This document shows, piece after piece, positions 8,229-17,184 of a stretch of DNA of 43,373 bases (position 1 is the stretch's first letter; each line of letters opens with the position of its first letter). A program made the position numbers and the translations under genes. The DNA lies in NCBI GenBank assembly GCA_964433645.1, contig CAYSSK010000021.1:1-43373 (forward strand), given 5' to 3'. Under the pieces are notes generated by a model. The model worked only from the letters and a program-made list of their open reading frames with translations. It did not search any database and had not been told where the DNA came from. This stretch comes from Desulfofustis sp964433645. GTDB taxonomy: Bacteria > Desulfobacterota > Desulfobulbia > Desulfobulbales > Desulfocapsaceae.

Positions 8229-8840
8229 CTAACAGATATTTGCCCGGCTTTGAATGGCCCGCGCCAGCGTGTATTGATCGGCGTATTTGATGTCCATGCC
8301 CATCGGGATGCCGCAGGCCAGCCTGGTCAGCTTGATCGGCAGTTGCTGCAGGCGATCGATCAGGTAGGAAGCGGTTGCCTCGCCGGGTACCGTTGAACTG
8401 GTGGCGATAAGGATTTCGCTGACGCTGGTGTTCTGGACACGCGCAATCAGCTCCCGAACCTTGATCTCCTCCGGCCCGATGCCGTCGATCGGCGACAGCA
8501 CGCCGTGCAGGATATGATAGCGGCCGCGGTAGCTGTCGGTCTTCTCGATGGCCATCAGGTCGGCCGGTTGCTCGACCACGCAGATCAGTGAGGCGTCCCG
8601 TCGCTGATCGCTGCAGATGACGCAGGGGTCCTGTTCTGAAAAGGTCATGCAGCAGGAACAGAGCCGGATCGCTCCGTGCAGATCGGCCAGTGCCGCCCCC
8701 ATTTCCCGGGCCTCGGCGGCCGGGCGCCGCAGGATGTTCAGGGACAGGCGAGTGGCGGTCTTGGTGCCGATACCCGGCAGTTGCGAAAAACTGCGGATCA
8801 GCCGTTCCAGCGCCGGCGGGATGATATGAAGACTGCTCAT
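8229..8840 (-). CDS. recR: Recombination protein RecR
   Basis: 203 residues, the family length. It opens with a helix-hairpin-helix (ALERLIRSFSQLPGIGTKTATRL), then a C4 zinc finger (CSCCMTFSEQDPCVICSD, about 61-78), then a Toprim domain (ICVVEQPADLMAIEKT; LIATSSTVPGEATASYL) and a C-terminal wedge (LTRLACGIPMGMDIKYAD). With RecO and RecF it loads RecA at single-strand gaps. It lies 9 bases after ybaB, in the common dnaX-ybaB-recR order. Confidence 0.97.
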   Translation of the reverse strand: MSSLHIIPPALERLIRSFSQLPGIGTKTATRLSLNILRRPAAEAREMGAALADLHGAIRLCSCCMTFSEQDPCVICSDQRRDASLICVVEQPADLMAIEKTDSYRGRYHILHGVLSPIDGIGPEEIKVRELIARVQNTSVSEILIATSSTVPGEATASYLIDRLQQLPIKLTRLACGIPMGMDIKYADQYTLARAIQSRANIC

Positions 8841-8849
8841 CGAGCGCGC

Positions 8850-9167
8850 TTAAAACAGGTTGGTGACGCCGGGGATCTGAATGCCGCCGGTCAGGCTGGT
8901 CATCTCCTGCTTGGCCAGATCGTGGGCGGAGCGCAGCGCGTCGTTGACCGCGGCGGTGACCAGGTCCTGGAGCATGACGCGTTCGGCCGGATCGATCAGT
9001 TCCGGTTCGATGCTGATCGAGACGAGTTCGCCCTTGCCGGTGGCCTCGACATTGACCATGCCGCCGCCGGCGCTGCCGGTGACGACCCTGGTGGCCAGCT
9101 CTTCCTGAATTTTTGCCATTTTCGCCTGCATATCGCGGGCCTGCTGCATGATCGAAGAAAGATCCAT
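8850..9167 (-). CDS. ybaB: YbaB/EbfC family nucleoid-associated protein
   Basis: 105 residues. The N-terminal coiled helix (MQQARDMQAKMAKIQEELA) and the central GSAGGGMVNVEATGKGELVSI are family hallmarks, followed by LQDLVTAAVNDALRSAHDL. YbaB/EbfC proteins are small dimers that bind DNA loosely and sit between dnaX and recR in most bacteria, as here. Their exact role in replication or recombination is not settled. Confidence 0.95.
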   Translation of the reverse strand: MDLSSIMQQARDMQAKMAKIQEELATRVVTGSAGGGMVNVEATGKGELVSISIEPELIDPAERVMLQDLVTAAVNDALRSAHDLAKQEMTSLTGGIQIPGVTNLF

Positions 9168-9192
9168 AAGGAGGTGTCCTCTGCGGGGAGGG

Positions 9193-11163
9193 TTATCTGT
9201 TGTTCGGGCTGATCCGGATGTCGCCGGCGTGGCCGCCGAAAATTTCCTCGGTCATCCGTACCAGCGGGTGAGTGGCGAGTTGCTGCCGCCGTTTTTTCGG
9301 CCCATCCGAAACGGCGACCCCTTCATCTTCCGGCTCTTCCGGGCTGATGATGTGGATGGTAAAGTCCTGCTGGAAGAAATCAAGGACGTATTCGGTCAGT
9401 GTCTGCCGGTTTTCCTTGGTGCGCAGCAAGGTGCATTCGGTCGGGTTATCGAACTCCAGGATCAGTTCCTGGCCGTCTTCCTTGACCGCGCTGGATTGCT
9501 GCAGATTCTGGGCCATCCATTCGCGTCGTTGTTTGACGTAGGAAATAAAGGCCAGCCAGTCTTTGCGAATTTCCCGGTGTTCGGCCGGTTCCGGCGGTGG
9601 AGACGGCGGTTCCTCGGTGGGCGGCCGGCGGTCGGGGGAGGGCTTTGCCACAGAGGGTGATGCCGCCGGCGCCTGNNNNNNNNNNNNNNNNNNNNNNNNN
9701 NNNNNNNNNNNNNNNNNNNNNNNNNNNNNNNNNNNNNNNNNNNNNNNNNNNNNNNNNNNNNNNNNNNNNNNNNNNGGCGCCTGAGATGCCGCCGGTGCCG
9801 GGGATGCTGGCGGAGCCGGGGACGCCGGTGATGCCTGGGTCGCCGGTGGTGCCTGGCTACCAGCGGCCGCCGGGGGGCGATGCGGCTGCGGAGACGATGG
9901 CGACGGGGCGGCCGATTCGGCCTGCCGCCCTGATCCGGTTGGCGCCTGTGGCGGTGGCGGCGGCGATCCGGCTGCCGGAGAACCGGGGGGAGCGGGGCCG
10001 GCTGGCGGTGCATCTTCTGCCGGCAGGCAGTGCAGTGCCGCATCGAGCCTGCCGAGCAGGGTCTCGACACCGAGGACCTGGTCAGCCTCGATAATCGACA
10101 GGAAGGCGGTTTCCAGAGCCAGCCGGGGCTGGGACGAATAGCGAAGGGTTTCGGCGGCCTGCAGCAGCAGGTTGAGTTTCTGATGAATCGTTTCGGTGCT
10201 GTGTTGCCGGGCCGTTTCGCCAAGGGCACCAATTTCGTCGGCCGGCAGATCGAGCAGCTGCTCGCAGCCGGAGATCCGCAGCAGCAGCAGGCTGCGGAAA
10301 CAGTCGAGCAAGTCGGCCATGAACCGTTTCAGATCCATGCCGTGCTGAAAGGCTTCGCCCAGACGGGCCAGCGCCGCCTGCCGGTCACCGGTGAGCAGGG
10401 CGCGAGCGATGGCCTGCAGGACGTCGCGGCCGACCAGACCGAGCACGTCGGCCGCATCCGCGGCGGTGATTCGCTTGTCGGCGTAGGCGAGGATCTGGTC
10501 GAGCAGGCTCAGGCCGTCGCGCACCGAGCCTTCCGCCTCCCGGACGATCAGGGCCAGCGCCGCCGGTTCGAGGGTCACCCCCTCGGCATCGGCCAGGGCG
10601 GCGAAGTGCTCGCTCAGTTCCGCGGAACTGACCCGCTGCAGTTCATAGCGCTGGCAACGGGACAGGATGGTAATCGGGATCTTGTGCAGCTCGGTGGTGG
10701 CGAACATGAAATAGACGTGGGCCGGCGGCTCCTCCAGGGTCTTCAACAGGGCGTTGAAGGCCTCGGTGGTGAGCATGTGCACCTCGTCGATGATGATGAT
10801 CTTGAAGCGCGCCGCGGCCGGCATGAACTTGAGCTTGTCCTTGAGGTCGCGCACCTCCTGGATGCCGCGGTTGGAGGCACCGTCTATCTCGTGTAGATCG
10901 AGCGCCGAGCCGGCGACGATCTGCCGGCAGGAGTCGCATTCGTTGCACGGTGTCGGGGTCGGGCCCTGGGCGCAGTTCAGCGCCTTGGCCATCAGGCGCG
11001 CCAGCGTCGTCTTGCCGACGCCGCGGACGCCGGAAAACAGGATGGCATGGGCGACGCGGTCGCGTTTGAGGCTGTTTTGCAGGGTTTTGACTACCGGCTT
11101 CTGGCCGACGACATCGGCAAAGGTCTGCGGCCTGAATTTACGCGCGAGTACCAGGTAGGACAT
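9193..11163 (-). CDS. dnaX: DNA polymerase III subunit gamma/tau (interrupted by an assembly gap)
   Basis: The clamp-loader ATPase. The N-terminal AAA+ domain shows Walker A GVRGVGKT (about 46-53), a four-Cys zinc module (CAQGPTPTPCNECDSC), Walker B IIIIDEVHML and the sensor-1 region (ATTELHKIPITILSRCQRY). Domain III follows. Residues from about 385 are an extreme Pro/Ala/Ser-rich linker that the 100-N gap interrupts, and the tau-like C-terminal domain follows (KDWLAFISYVKQRREWMAQNLQQ). The frame is open on both sides, but the true linker length is unknown. No programmed-frameshift site was established. Confidence 0.95.
   Translation of the reverse strand: MSYLVLARKFRPQTFADVVGQKPVVKTLQNSLKRDRVAHAILFSGVRGVGKTTLARLMAKALNCAQGPTPTPCNECDSCRQIVAGSALDLHEIDGASNRGIQEVRDLKDKLKFMPAAARFKIIIIDEVHMLTTEAFNALLKTLEEPPAHVYFMFATTELHKIPITILSRCQRYELQRVSSAELSEHFAALADAEGVTLEPAALALIVREAEGSVRDGLSLLDQILAYADKRITAADAADVLGLVGRDVLQAIARALLTGDRQAALARLGEAFQHGMDLKRFMADLLDCFRSLLLLRISGCEQLLDLPADEIGALGETARQHSTETIHQKLNLLLQAAETLRYSSQPRLALETAFLSIIEADQVLGVETLLGRLDAALHCLPAEDAPPAGPAPPGSPAAGSPPPPPQAPTGSGRQAESAAPSPSSPQPHRPPAAAGSQAPPATQASPASPAPPASPAPAASQAXXXXXXXXXXXXXXXXXXXXXXXXXXXXXXXXXXQAPAASPSVAKPSPDRRPPTEEPPSPPPEPAEHREIRKDWLAFISYVKQRREWMAQNLQQSSAVKEDGQELILEFDNPTECTLLRTKENRQTLTEYVLDFFQQDFTIHIISPEEPEDEGVAVSDGPKKRRQQLATHPLVRMTEEIFGGHAGDIRISPNNR
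9676..9775. other. Assembly gap (100 N) inside the dnaX linker
   Basis: Exactly 100 N, a placeholder of unknown true size. The flanks encode repeated Pro/Ala/Ser codons, so a low-complexity collapse is the likely cause. Confidence 0.98.
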
Positions 11164-11208
11164 AAAGCCGTCTCACGATCGATGGGCATGGCATGGGGCC
11201 GAAAAAAT

Positions 11209-11309
11209 GATAGCCGGGCACCCTGCATCACACAAAGGGGTTCACTACCGTTGCTTCCTTCCGGACCTGGCGGAGTTCGTGATCCTTTGTTGCGCAGGAC
11301 CCGGCTATC
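11209..11309 (-). ncRNA. ffs: Small signal recognition particle RNA (4.5S type)
   Basis: The minus strand contains GGTCCGGAAGGAAGCAAC, the conserved SRP RNA apical domain bound by Ffh (symmetric loop plus GGAA tetraloop). The ends GATAGCCGGG and CCCGGCTATC pair perfectly, giving one long hairpin of about 101 nt, and a TTTTTT tract follows. Its position upstream of dnaX is a recurrent bacterial arrangement. Confidence 0.96.
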
Positions 11310-11539
11310 AAGCCGAAGTCACATGATATCCTAACGTTGCTGCATCATTTTCCGCCAGGATGCACCCGCCGGCAACCGGCAGGTGTAGAGGCGATCTATA
11401 CCCGTTTTCGCCTGGTGCGTCAAGCAATTCCAGATAACGCAGAAATAAGGATAGACCGCTTCCCGATCCACGATTGTCGTTAGGCGCCATGCCCGGCAGA
11501 GGCCTTTATTCGCGGCCGCTGTCTGACTGCAGGCTGGCG

Positions 11540-12166
11540 TTAAAACGGCCATAATTTTTGCCAAAAGGTTTTTTGAAATTCATGTTCACATCCGGCAAGC
11601 TGGTTTCTATACGTATCAGCCCATTTTTTAACCAGGCTTGCAGTCTGGATTACCTGTCTTTTTTTTCTATAAGAACCTCGTTTAAAGCCGCTGGTTCCTT
11701 CGTGATATACGAGATATTGGTTGTATGTATCATGTAACGGAACTTTTGCCAGCCGATGTCCTTGGGTTTTTAAATACCAGCCGACAAAATCAATGGCATC
11801 TTCAAAGTCGTACTGGCTTTTGATTGTTCCGCCGGTATCTTCAAGGTAGCTTGCCCAGGTTGAATCTATTGCTTGCGCATATCCTTTTGCCGATGATGGT
11901 CTTTTCCAGGGAATAAAGCCAAGAAGCTTTGTTCTTTTGGGTTTTGCATGATATGTGAATGATGATTCCTGCCTTATGATCGCCATCATGACGGGGATTT
12001 CTGTTCCCCATTTTTCTGAACTTGCTTTTGCGTCATCATACCAGCCGCCCTTCTCCCTGAATATCTCACAAATATTGCCAATATTGCTGGGTTTTTTAGT
12101 CCCGCAGCTGGTTAACGGCACAGACACGAGCATACTTAATGCAAGAACGAGAAGCTTTCGTCTCAT
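11540..12166 (-). CDS. Lytic-transglycosylase-like lipoprotein
   Basis: 208 residues from the ATG at 12166; a TTG four codons upstream is less likely. The N-terminus is a lipoprotein signal: basic MRRK, a hydrophobic core and lipobox LTSC. The SLT-like core contains WGTEIPVMMAIIRQESSF, whose Glu in RQES fits the catalytic acid, then SSAKGYAQAIDSTW and YHEGTSGFKRGSY. It would cleave peptidoglycan from the inner leaflet of the outer membrane. The sequence strongly recalls a gammaproteobacterial lipoprotein family (from memory). Its DNA is visibly richer in A and T than its neighbours, and it lies between the SRP RNA and tRNA-Ser, suggesting transfer. Confidence 0.8.
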   Translation of the reverse strand: MRRKLLVLALSMLVSVPLTSCGTKKPSNIGNICEIFREKGGWYDDAKASSEKWGTEIPVMMAIIRQESSFTYHAKPKRTKLLGFIPWKRPSSAKGYAQAIDSTWASYLEDTGGTIKSQYDFEDAIDFVGWYLKTQGHRLAKVPLHDTYNQYLVYHEGTSGFKRGSYRKKRQVIQTASLVKKWADTYRNQLAGCEHEFQKTFWQKLWPF

Positions 12167-12223
12167 GTATGGTTTCAAAATCGTGTTAAAATTCGAAACT
12201 CACAGAGGTAAAATGGGGGGTCT

Positions 12224-12258
12224 GAAAAACACCCCGCAACCATCTTTGCTTACGGGGC
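12224..12258 (-). terminator. Terminator after tRNA-Ser
   Basis: CCCCG and CGGGG arms (12232-12236 and 12253-12257) form a hairpin followed on the minus strand by TGTTTTT. It lies 12 bases beyond the tRNA 3' end and before the lipoprotein gene, so that gene probably needs its own promoter. Confidence 0.6.
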
Positions 12259-12269
12259 ATCTCTAGTGC

Positions 12270-12355
12270 TGGCGGAGAGGGAGAGATTCGAACTCTCGGT
12301 ACTTGCGTACACACGCGTTCCAGGCGTGCACCTTAAGCCACTCGGTCACCTCTCC
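12270..12355 (-). tRNA. tRNA-Ser (anticodon GGA)
   Basis: Minus-strand class II tRNA. Acceptor GGAGAGG pairs with CCTCTCC, discriminator G, encoded CCA. The anticodon stem CACGC/GCGTG encloses CTGGAAC, giving GGA. A long variable arm (TGTACGCAAGTACC) identifies tRNA-Ser. T arm GAGAGTTCGAATCTC. Length 86 nt. Confidence 0.96.
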
Positions 12356-12499
12356 GGAAAAGCTGTGTGGGTTGTGCTGTCCGGGTAGTGATTCGTGCTG
12401 TTATGTAAACGTTCACCTTGATTTTATCAATCAAAAAGTCGACACGTACGGAAAAAACGGCTCCTGCAGGCCGGTCGTCGGCCGGTGTGGCGCTGCGGA

Positions 12500-12985
12500 T
12501 TATCGCACTGTGCTGCTGGGCCCGCTCCGCCGTCGCAGCGCGAAAAAATCGGTCAGTACGGCCCCGCATTGCTCCGCCAACAGCCCCTCCTCGATGAGCA
12601 CGCGATGGTTGAGCAGCCCGTCGCCGCCAATGTGGTATCGGGAAACGGCGGCACCGGTTTTCGGGTCGCGGGCGCCGAAGACCAACCGCTCGATCCTGCT
12701 GTGAATAATCGCGCCCATGCACATCAAACATGGTTCCAGCGTCACGTAGAGCGTGGTGCCGCCGAGCCGGTAATTGCCGAGCCGCCGGGCTGCCGCACGG
12801 ATCACGCCGATCTCGGCATGGGCCGTCGGATCGAGCGCGCCTATCGGATTGTTGCAGGCGACGGCGAGCGTGTCGTCGCCGCGGCAGAGCAGAGCACCGA
12901 CCGGTACTTCCCCCCGAGAGGCGGCCTGGCGGGCGGCGGCCAGAGCGTGCTCCATACAGTGTCGGTCAAAATCAGAAAAAACCAT
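12500..12985 (-). CDS. tadA: tRNA-specific adenosine-34 deaminase
   Basis: 161 residues. A zinc-dependent cytidine-deaminase fold with HAE at residues 56-58 (metal His and proton-shuttle Glu) and PCLMC at 85-89 (two metal Cys). VTLEPCLMCMGAIIHSRI and FGARDPKTGA match TadA more closely than free-nucleoside deaminases. It converts A34 of tRNA-Arg(ACG) to inosine. It lies upstream of tRNA-Ser and is divergent from the sigma-54 activator. Length is normal. Confidence 0.94.
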   Translation of the reverse strand: MVFSDFDRHCMEHALAAARQAASRGEVPVGALLCRGDDTLAVACNNPIGALDPTAHAEIGVIRAAARRLGNYRLGGTTLYVTLEPCLMCMGAIIHSRIERLVFGARDPKTGAAVSRYHIGGDGLLNHRVLIEEGLLAEQCGAVLTDFFALRRRSGPSSTVR

Positions 12986-13057
12986 ATATTCCGTCTAGAT
13001 AGATGCGATAATTGACTGCCCGGCGATAACAGTCCAGCCTTAAATGTACAATTTTGT

Positions 13058-13086
13058 TTGCAATTCCATAAAGACTCACGTATAAC
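13058..13086 (+). promoter_or_regulatory. Sigma-70-type promoter for the sigma-54 activator gene
   Basis: TTGCAA (13058-13063), a 17-base spacer, TATAAC (13081-13086), 48 bases before the start codon in the divergent tadA intergenic region. Spacing is ideal and both hexamers are near consensus. This is prediction only. Confidence 0.5.
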
Positions 13087-13133
13087 GGTGGCTGGGGGAA
13101 TTACAATTACGAAATATCAGATACGGTGTTGTA

Positions 13134-14546
13134 ATGCCGGGTAGAGACGCCATCCTTATTTACGACTCTTGTTCGGGCAGCGTTGACGTGATCAGTGCGG
13201 CACTGGCCGGGTCGTGCTCACTTACTATTACGAATAGTGAAGCGGAATTTCAAGCGGAGATGGGCTCCCGGCAGTACGACCTGGTGCTGCTCGGCGTCGA
13301 TGACCTGGGCGGGGCGCGGATGAAGCTGCTGGAAAATACGGTCAGCAAGAGCCCCTACACGCCGATCGTCATTGCCAGTGCCAGCGAAAAAGCGGAACTG
13401 GTGGTCAAGGCGATGAATTTCGGCGCCTGCGATTTTCTCGTCCACCCGGTTTCCCAGGAACGGGCCCGGACCGCCGTCAAACGGGCCATCGAACTGCGCA
13501 ACCAGCGCCACGAGATCGACTATCTGCGCCATCGCCAGGATGTCGTCTACGATTTCGATCAAGTCATCGCCCGCAGCGCCCGGATGAAGGCCGCCCTGAA
13601 GGTGCTGAAGAAATTTGCCGGCACCGATTCGACGATCCTGATCACCGGCGATACCGGCACCGGCAAGAGCTTCCTGTCGGGGACCGTGCATTTCAACTCG
13701 CCCCGCAAGACCAAGCCGTTCGTCAAGATCAATTGCGCCAACATCCCGGAACACCTGCTCGAGTCGGAGCTGTTCGGTCATGAGAAAGGCTCGTTTACCA
13801 GTGCCGATAAGCAGCGGATCGGCCGTTTCGAACAGGCCGCCGGCGGCACCATCTTCCTCGATGAGATCGGCGAGATCTCGCTCAACCTGCAATCCAAGCT
13901 GCTGCGCGTACTCGAGGAGAAATCATTCGAGCGGGTCGGCGGCAACAAGACCATCTACGCCGATGTACGCATCATTGCCGCGACCAACAAGGACCTGGTT
14001 CGCCAGGTGGAAGAGGGCAGGTTTCGCGAAGACCTCTATTACCGGATCAACGTGCTGCCGGTCCGCCTGCCGCCGCTTCGGGAGCGGCCGGACTGCATCA
14101 TCCCGCTGGCCGAACGGCTGCTCTTCCGCTATTGCCAGGCGGTGAGCCGATCGATTTCCGGGTTCTCCGAAGAGGCGCTCCAGGCCGTCCTCTCCTACGA
14201 TTGGCCCGGCAATATCCGGCAGCTTGCCAATACCATCGAGCGGGCCGTGATTCTTGAAGAAAAAAACGAGATCACCCTCGCCAATCTGGCCCTGCCGCCT
14301 CGCCGCATCAGGGAAAACGGGCCGGGGCTGTACGTGGTCGACCGACGCCGCCACAGTGATCGGATCGCCCAGGACGTCAACGGATCGCTGGCGGGACATG
14401 AACGGGACCTGATCGTCAAGGCCCTGGAGGAATCGCTCTGGGTCCAGAAAAACGCCGCGTCCAAACTCGGCATCAGCCCGCGGGCCCTCAACTACAAGAT
14501 CCGCAAATGGCGGATCACCCACCCCCACTGGCGGCGCAACAAATAA
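13134..14546 (+). CDS. Sigma-54-dependent response-regulator-like activator with degenerate receiver
   Basis: 470 residues. Residues 1-120 have receiver shape, but the phospho-acceptor position in DLVLLGVDD (residue 54) is Gly, the acidic pocket is reduced to YDS, and the conserved Lys-Pro is His-Pro, so it is probably not phosphorylated. The AAA+ domain has Walker A GDTGTGKS (172-179), a sigma-54 contact loop reading GSFTSA (219-224) instead of GAFTGA, and Walker B GGTIFLDE (238-245). A Fis-like HTH (NAASKLGISPRALNYKIRKW) ends the protein. It should activate RpoN promoters by a signal other than phosphorylation. It converges on pepF with 4 bases between the stops. Confidence 0.9.
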   Translation: MPGRDAILIYDSCSGSVDVISAALAGSCSLTITNSEAEFQAEMGSRQYDLVLLGVDDLGGARMKLLENTVSKSPYTPIVIASASEKAELVVKAMNFGACDFLVHPVSQERARTAVKRAIELRNQRHEIDYLRHRQDVVYDFDQVIARSARMKAALKVLKKFAGTDSTILITGDTGTGKSFLSGTVHFNSPRKTKPFVKINCANIPEHLLESELFGHEKGSFTSADKQRIGRFEQAAGGTIFLDEIGEISLNLQSKLLRVLEEKSFERVGGNKTIYADVRIIAATNKDLVRQVEEGRFREDLYYRINVLPVRLPPLRERPDCIIPLAERLLFRYCQAVSRSISGFSEEALQAVLSYDWPGNIRQLANTIERAVILEEKNEITLANLALPPRRIRENGPGLYVVDRRRHSDRIAQDVNGSLAGHERDLIVKALEESLWVQKNAASKLGISPRALNYKIRKWRITHPHWRRNK

Positions 14547-14550
14547 AAGT

Positions 14551-16353
14551 TTAAAACCTGTCCCCCCGCTCGTTGACTTCGACTTCTGCCAGTATGCCGT
14601 CAATCACCTGCAATCCCTGGTTCCAGAACGACGGGTCATCGAGTTCGATAGCAAACGGTTTGAGCAGCTCCGCCGGTGTCGCCGAGCCGCCGGCGGCCAG
14701 CAGTTCGAGGTAGGCCTCGACAAAGGGGGCGCCCTGCTGGAGGTAGCGGTTATACAGGGCCAGCACCAGCAGCTCGCCGAAGGCATAGGCATAGACATAG
14801 CCGGGCGTCGACAGGAAGTGGGGGATATAGCTCCACCAGATGCGGTAGTCGTCGCGCAGCTTCACCGAGTGGCCGAACATCTCCTGCTGCGTCTGCATCC
14901 AGCAGTCCCCGAGTTCTTCGCCGCTCAACTCGCCGCGCTCGCGCCGCCCTTCGTGCAGTAATTTCTCAAAACGGTTCATGGCCACCTGGCGAAAGACCGT
15001 GGCAAAGATCGATTCGAGCTTCTGGCAGATAAAGGCGCGGCGCTGCTCGGGGCGCTCGAGCAGCGCGAGTTGCGCCTTGAAGACGAGCAACTCGGCGAAG
15101 ACCGAGGCGGTTTCGGCCAGGACCAGCGGGGTGTCGCTGTTATAGTAGCCGCGCTCGGCGGCCAGCACCTGGTGCACGCCGTGGCCCAGCTCGTGAGCCA
15201 CGGTCGAGACGTCGCGCAGCGTGCCGGCATAGTTGACCAGTACGTAGGGATGGACGTCGGGAGTGCCGGGATGGGCAAAAGCGCCGCCGCGTTTACCGGC
15301 CTGCAGCGGTGCGTGGATCCACCGGCGCTTAAAGAAGCGGGCGGCGATATCAGCCAGTTTCGGAGAAAAGCCGGCAAACGATTCGAGCACGATATCCCGG
15401 CAGCGCTCCCAGCCGACAGCAATTGTCGGCAGCGCCGGCAGCGGTGCGTAGCGGTCGTAGTCGACAAGGGTGTCAAGGCCGAGCAGGCCGGCCTTGAGGC
15501 GGTAATAGCGGGCGACCAGGTCGTAGCGGCCGGTTACCGTGTCGACCAGTGTGGCGACGGTCGCGTCGTCGACCTGGTTGTCGAGGTTTCTGGCGCTGAT
15601 CCAGTCCGGGTAGCGGCGCAGCCGGTCGCTGATCATCTTGTCGGCGGCCAGCGTGTTGAAGATATGGGTCAGGATATGGGACTGGCTCTTCAGGCCGGCG
15701 GTCAGGTCGTCGGCGGCCTGGCGGCGCACCTCGCGGTCGGCGTGGTAGAGATCGCTGAGTACCTCTTCCTCGGTGCGGCCCCCCTCACCGAAGCGCATCG
15801 TGCCGATGATCTTGTCAAACAGCGTGTTCCAGCTCGACCGGCCGACCGAGCGCAGCTCGATCAGCAGCTTTTCCTCGATCTCCTTGAGCTGATGCGGGCG
15901 ATAGCGGCGCAGGCTACCCAGGTAATGGCGATACGGCGCCAGCGTATCATCGGCGAGCAGCAGCCGGACCCGCTTGGCGCTGAGCTTGTTCCACTCCAGC
16001 TCGAAAAAGACCAGCCGGCCGCTGCAGCGGTCGGCCAGTTCGTGGATCCTTTGCTGCAACGCGCCGGCCGCCGCGTTGTCGACCCGGGTGGTAAACTGCA
16101 GGAAGGCGTAGGTCGCCAGTCTGCCGATCATTGATTCAAGGCGCTCCAGGCGCGATACCAGTTCCAGCAGCTCGGCCGCAAAGAGGTGTTTGACCCGGCC
16201 GCGGTAGTTTTCGGCGATATCCCCGGCTTCCTGCTCGCAGCGGCTGCAGTCCTGCCGAAACGATTCGCTGTCCGGGCCGCTGTAGAGATCGCCCAGATTC
16301 CAGAGTACCTCGGTGGTGCCCAGCTCGCTGTTGGTCCGCTCGGTGTCGTTCAT
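14551..16353 (-). CDS. pepF: M3-family oligoendopeptidase F
   Basis: 600 residues, typical of PepF. A helical N-terminal region leads to the catalytic zinc motif HELGHGVHQ (HEXXH, about residue 390), with the third ligand Glu in ETASVFAELL. IPHFLSTPGYVYAYAFGELL is the conserved C-terminal signature. It is a cytoplasmic metallopeptidase that trims oligopeptides. The ATG at 16353 overlaps the trpA stop as ATGA, so it is translationally coupled to trpBA. A dedicated link to tryptophan metabolism is not implied by the sequence. Confidence 0.93.
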   Translation of the reverse strand: MNDTERTNSELGTTEVLWNLGDLYSGPDSESFRQDCSRCEQEAGDIAENYRGRVKHLFAAELLELVSRLERLESMIGRLATYAFLQFTTRVDNAAAGALQQRIHELADRCSGRLVFFELEWNKLSAKRVRLLLADDTLAPYRHYLGSLRRYRPHQLKEIEEKLLIELRSVGRSSWNTLFDKIIGTMRFGEGGRTEEEVLSDLYHADREVRRQAADDLTAGLKSQSHILTHIFNTLAADKMISDRLRRYPDWISARNLDNQVDDATVATLVDTVTGRYDLVARYYRLKAGLLGLDTLVDYDRYAPLPALPTIAVGWERCRDIVLESFAGFSPKLADIAARFFKRRWIHAPLQAGKRGGAFAHPGTPDVHPYVLVNYAGTLRDVSTVAHELGHGVHQVLAAERGYYNSDTPLVLAETASVFAELLVFKAQLALLERPEQRRAFICQKLESIFATVFRQVAMNRFEKLLHEGRRERGELSGEELGDCWMQTQQEMFGHSVKLRDDYRIWWSYIPHFLSTPGYVYAYAFGELLVLALYNRYLQQGAPFVEAYLELLAAGGSATPAELLKPFAIELDDPSFWNQGLQVIDGILAEVEVNERGDRF

Positions 16354-17135
16354 GATGAGGTACCGCCCATATCGTTCAAGGTGGCGATAAACGGGCCGAC
16401 GGCGGCCACGCCCTGCTCGTCGACCAGTTTGATGGTCTGGGACCCGATTACCGCCATGTCGGCCAGGCCGATCAACCCGGCGACATCGCTACGGCTCTGG
16501 ATGCCGAAACCGACGGCCAGCGGCAGATCGGTGGCGGCCCGGCAGCGCCGCAGGTAGGTGCCGAAGTCGGCGTCAAGCTGGGAATGTTTGCCGGTGACGC
16601 CGCGGCGCGCGGTGCAGTAGATAAAGCCGGCGCCATGGCCGCTCAGCTCGCGCATCCGCTGATCGGTCGAGGTCGGCGCGAAGATCAAAATCGGCGCTAC
16701 TTCGCGCTTTCGGGCGGCGGCGCAGAGTCCGGCGCCTTCCTCGGGCGGCAGATCGGGCAGGATCAGGCCGGCAATGGTATCTGCCGCGGCCCGGTCGAGA
16801 AACCTGGCCTCCCCGTATCTGTAGATGATATTGTAATAGGTCATGTAGAGAAAAGGAATCTCATGGGTCCTGCTCATCTCGGCGCCGAAGGCGAGGCAAT
16901 CCTCGATGGTCGTGCCGCCGGCGATGCTGTCCTGGTTGGCTTTCAGGATTACCGGGCCGTCGGCCATCGGTTCGGAGAAGGGGATCTGCATCTCGATACA
17001 GTCCACGCCGCCGGCCACCATCTGCTCGATGACCGCCCGATTTGTCTCCAGGGAGGGGTAGCCGAGGACGATATGGGTCATCAGCAGGATATCCTTTGTC
17101 TTTTTCTTCCGTCGCAGATAGTTCTCAAGTCGCAT
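16350..17135 (-). CDS. trpA: Tryptophan synthase alpha chain
   Basis: 261 residues starting MRLENYLRRKKKTKDIL. A TIM-barrel enzyme cleaving indole-3-glycerol phosphate to indole and glyceraldehyde-3-phosphate. The catalytic Glu is in CIEMQIPFSEP and the catalytic Asp in MADGP; LPDLPPEEGAG and RRGVTGKH are the mobile and phosphate loops. An in-frame ATG eleven codons upstream adds a sequence unlike the family, so 17135 is preferred; an AGGAG lies about 11 bases upstream. An ATGA overlap joins it to pepF. No other trp genes are in the window. Confidence 0.95.
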   Translation of the reverse strand: MRLENYLRRKKKTKDILLMTHIVLGYPSLETNRAVIEQMVAGGVDCIEMQIPFSEPMADGPVILKANQDSIAGGTTIEDCLAFGAEMSRTHEIPFLYMTYYNIIYRYGEARFLDRAAADTIAGLILPDLPPEEGAGLCAAARKREVAPILIFAPTSTDQRMRELSGHGAGFIYCTARRGVTGKHSQLDADFGTYLRRCRAATDLPLAVGFGIQSRSDVAGLIGLADMAVIGSQTIKLVDEQGVAAVGPFIATLNDMGGTSS

Positions 17136-17184
17136 GATGCTTACCACTCCTGATCGAATCCTCGCCATCGAGTAACCGGGGGAC

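Noticed and set aside
11331..11564. Small minus-strand frame (77 residues) after the lipoprotein gene
   Set aside because: It overlaps the lipoprotein 3' end, has no recognisable motif and no clear ribosome-binding site.
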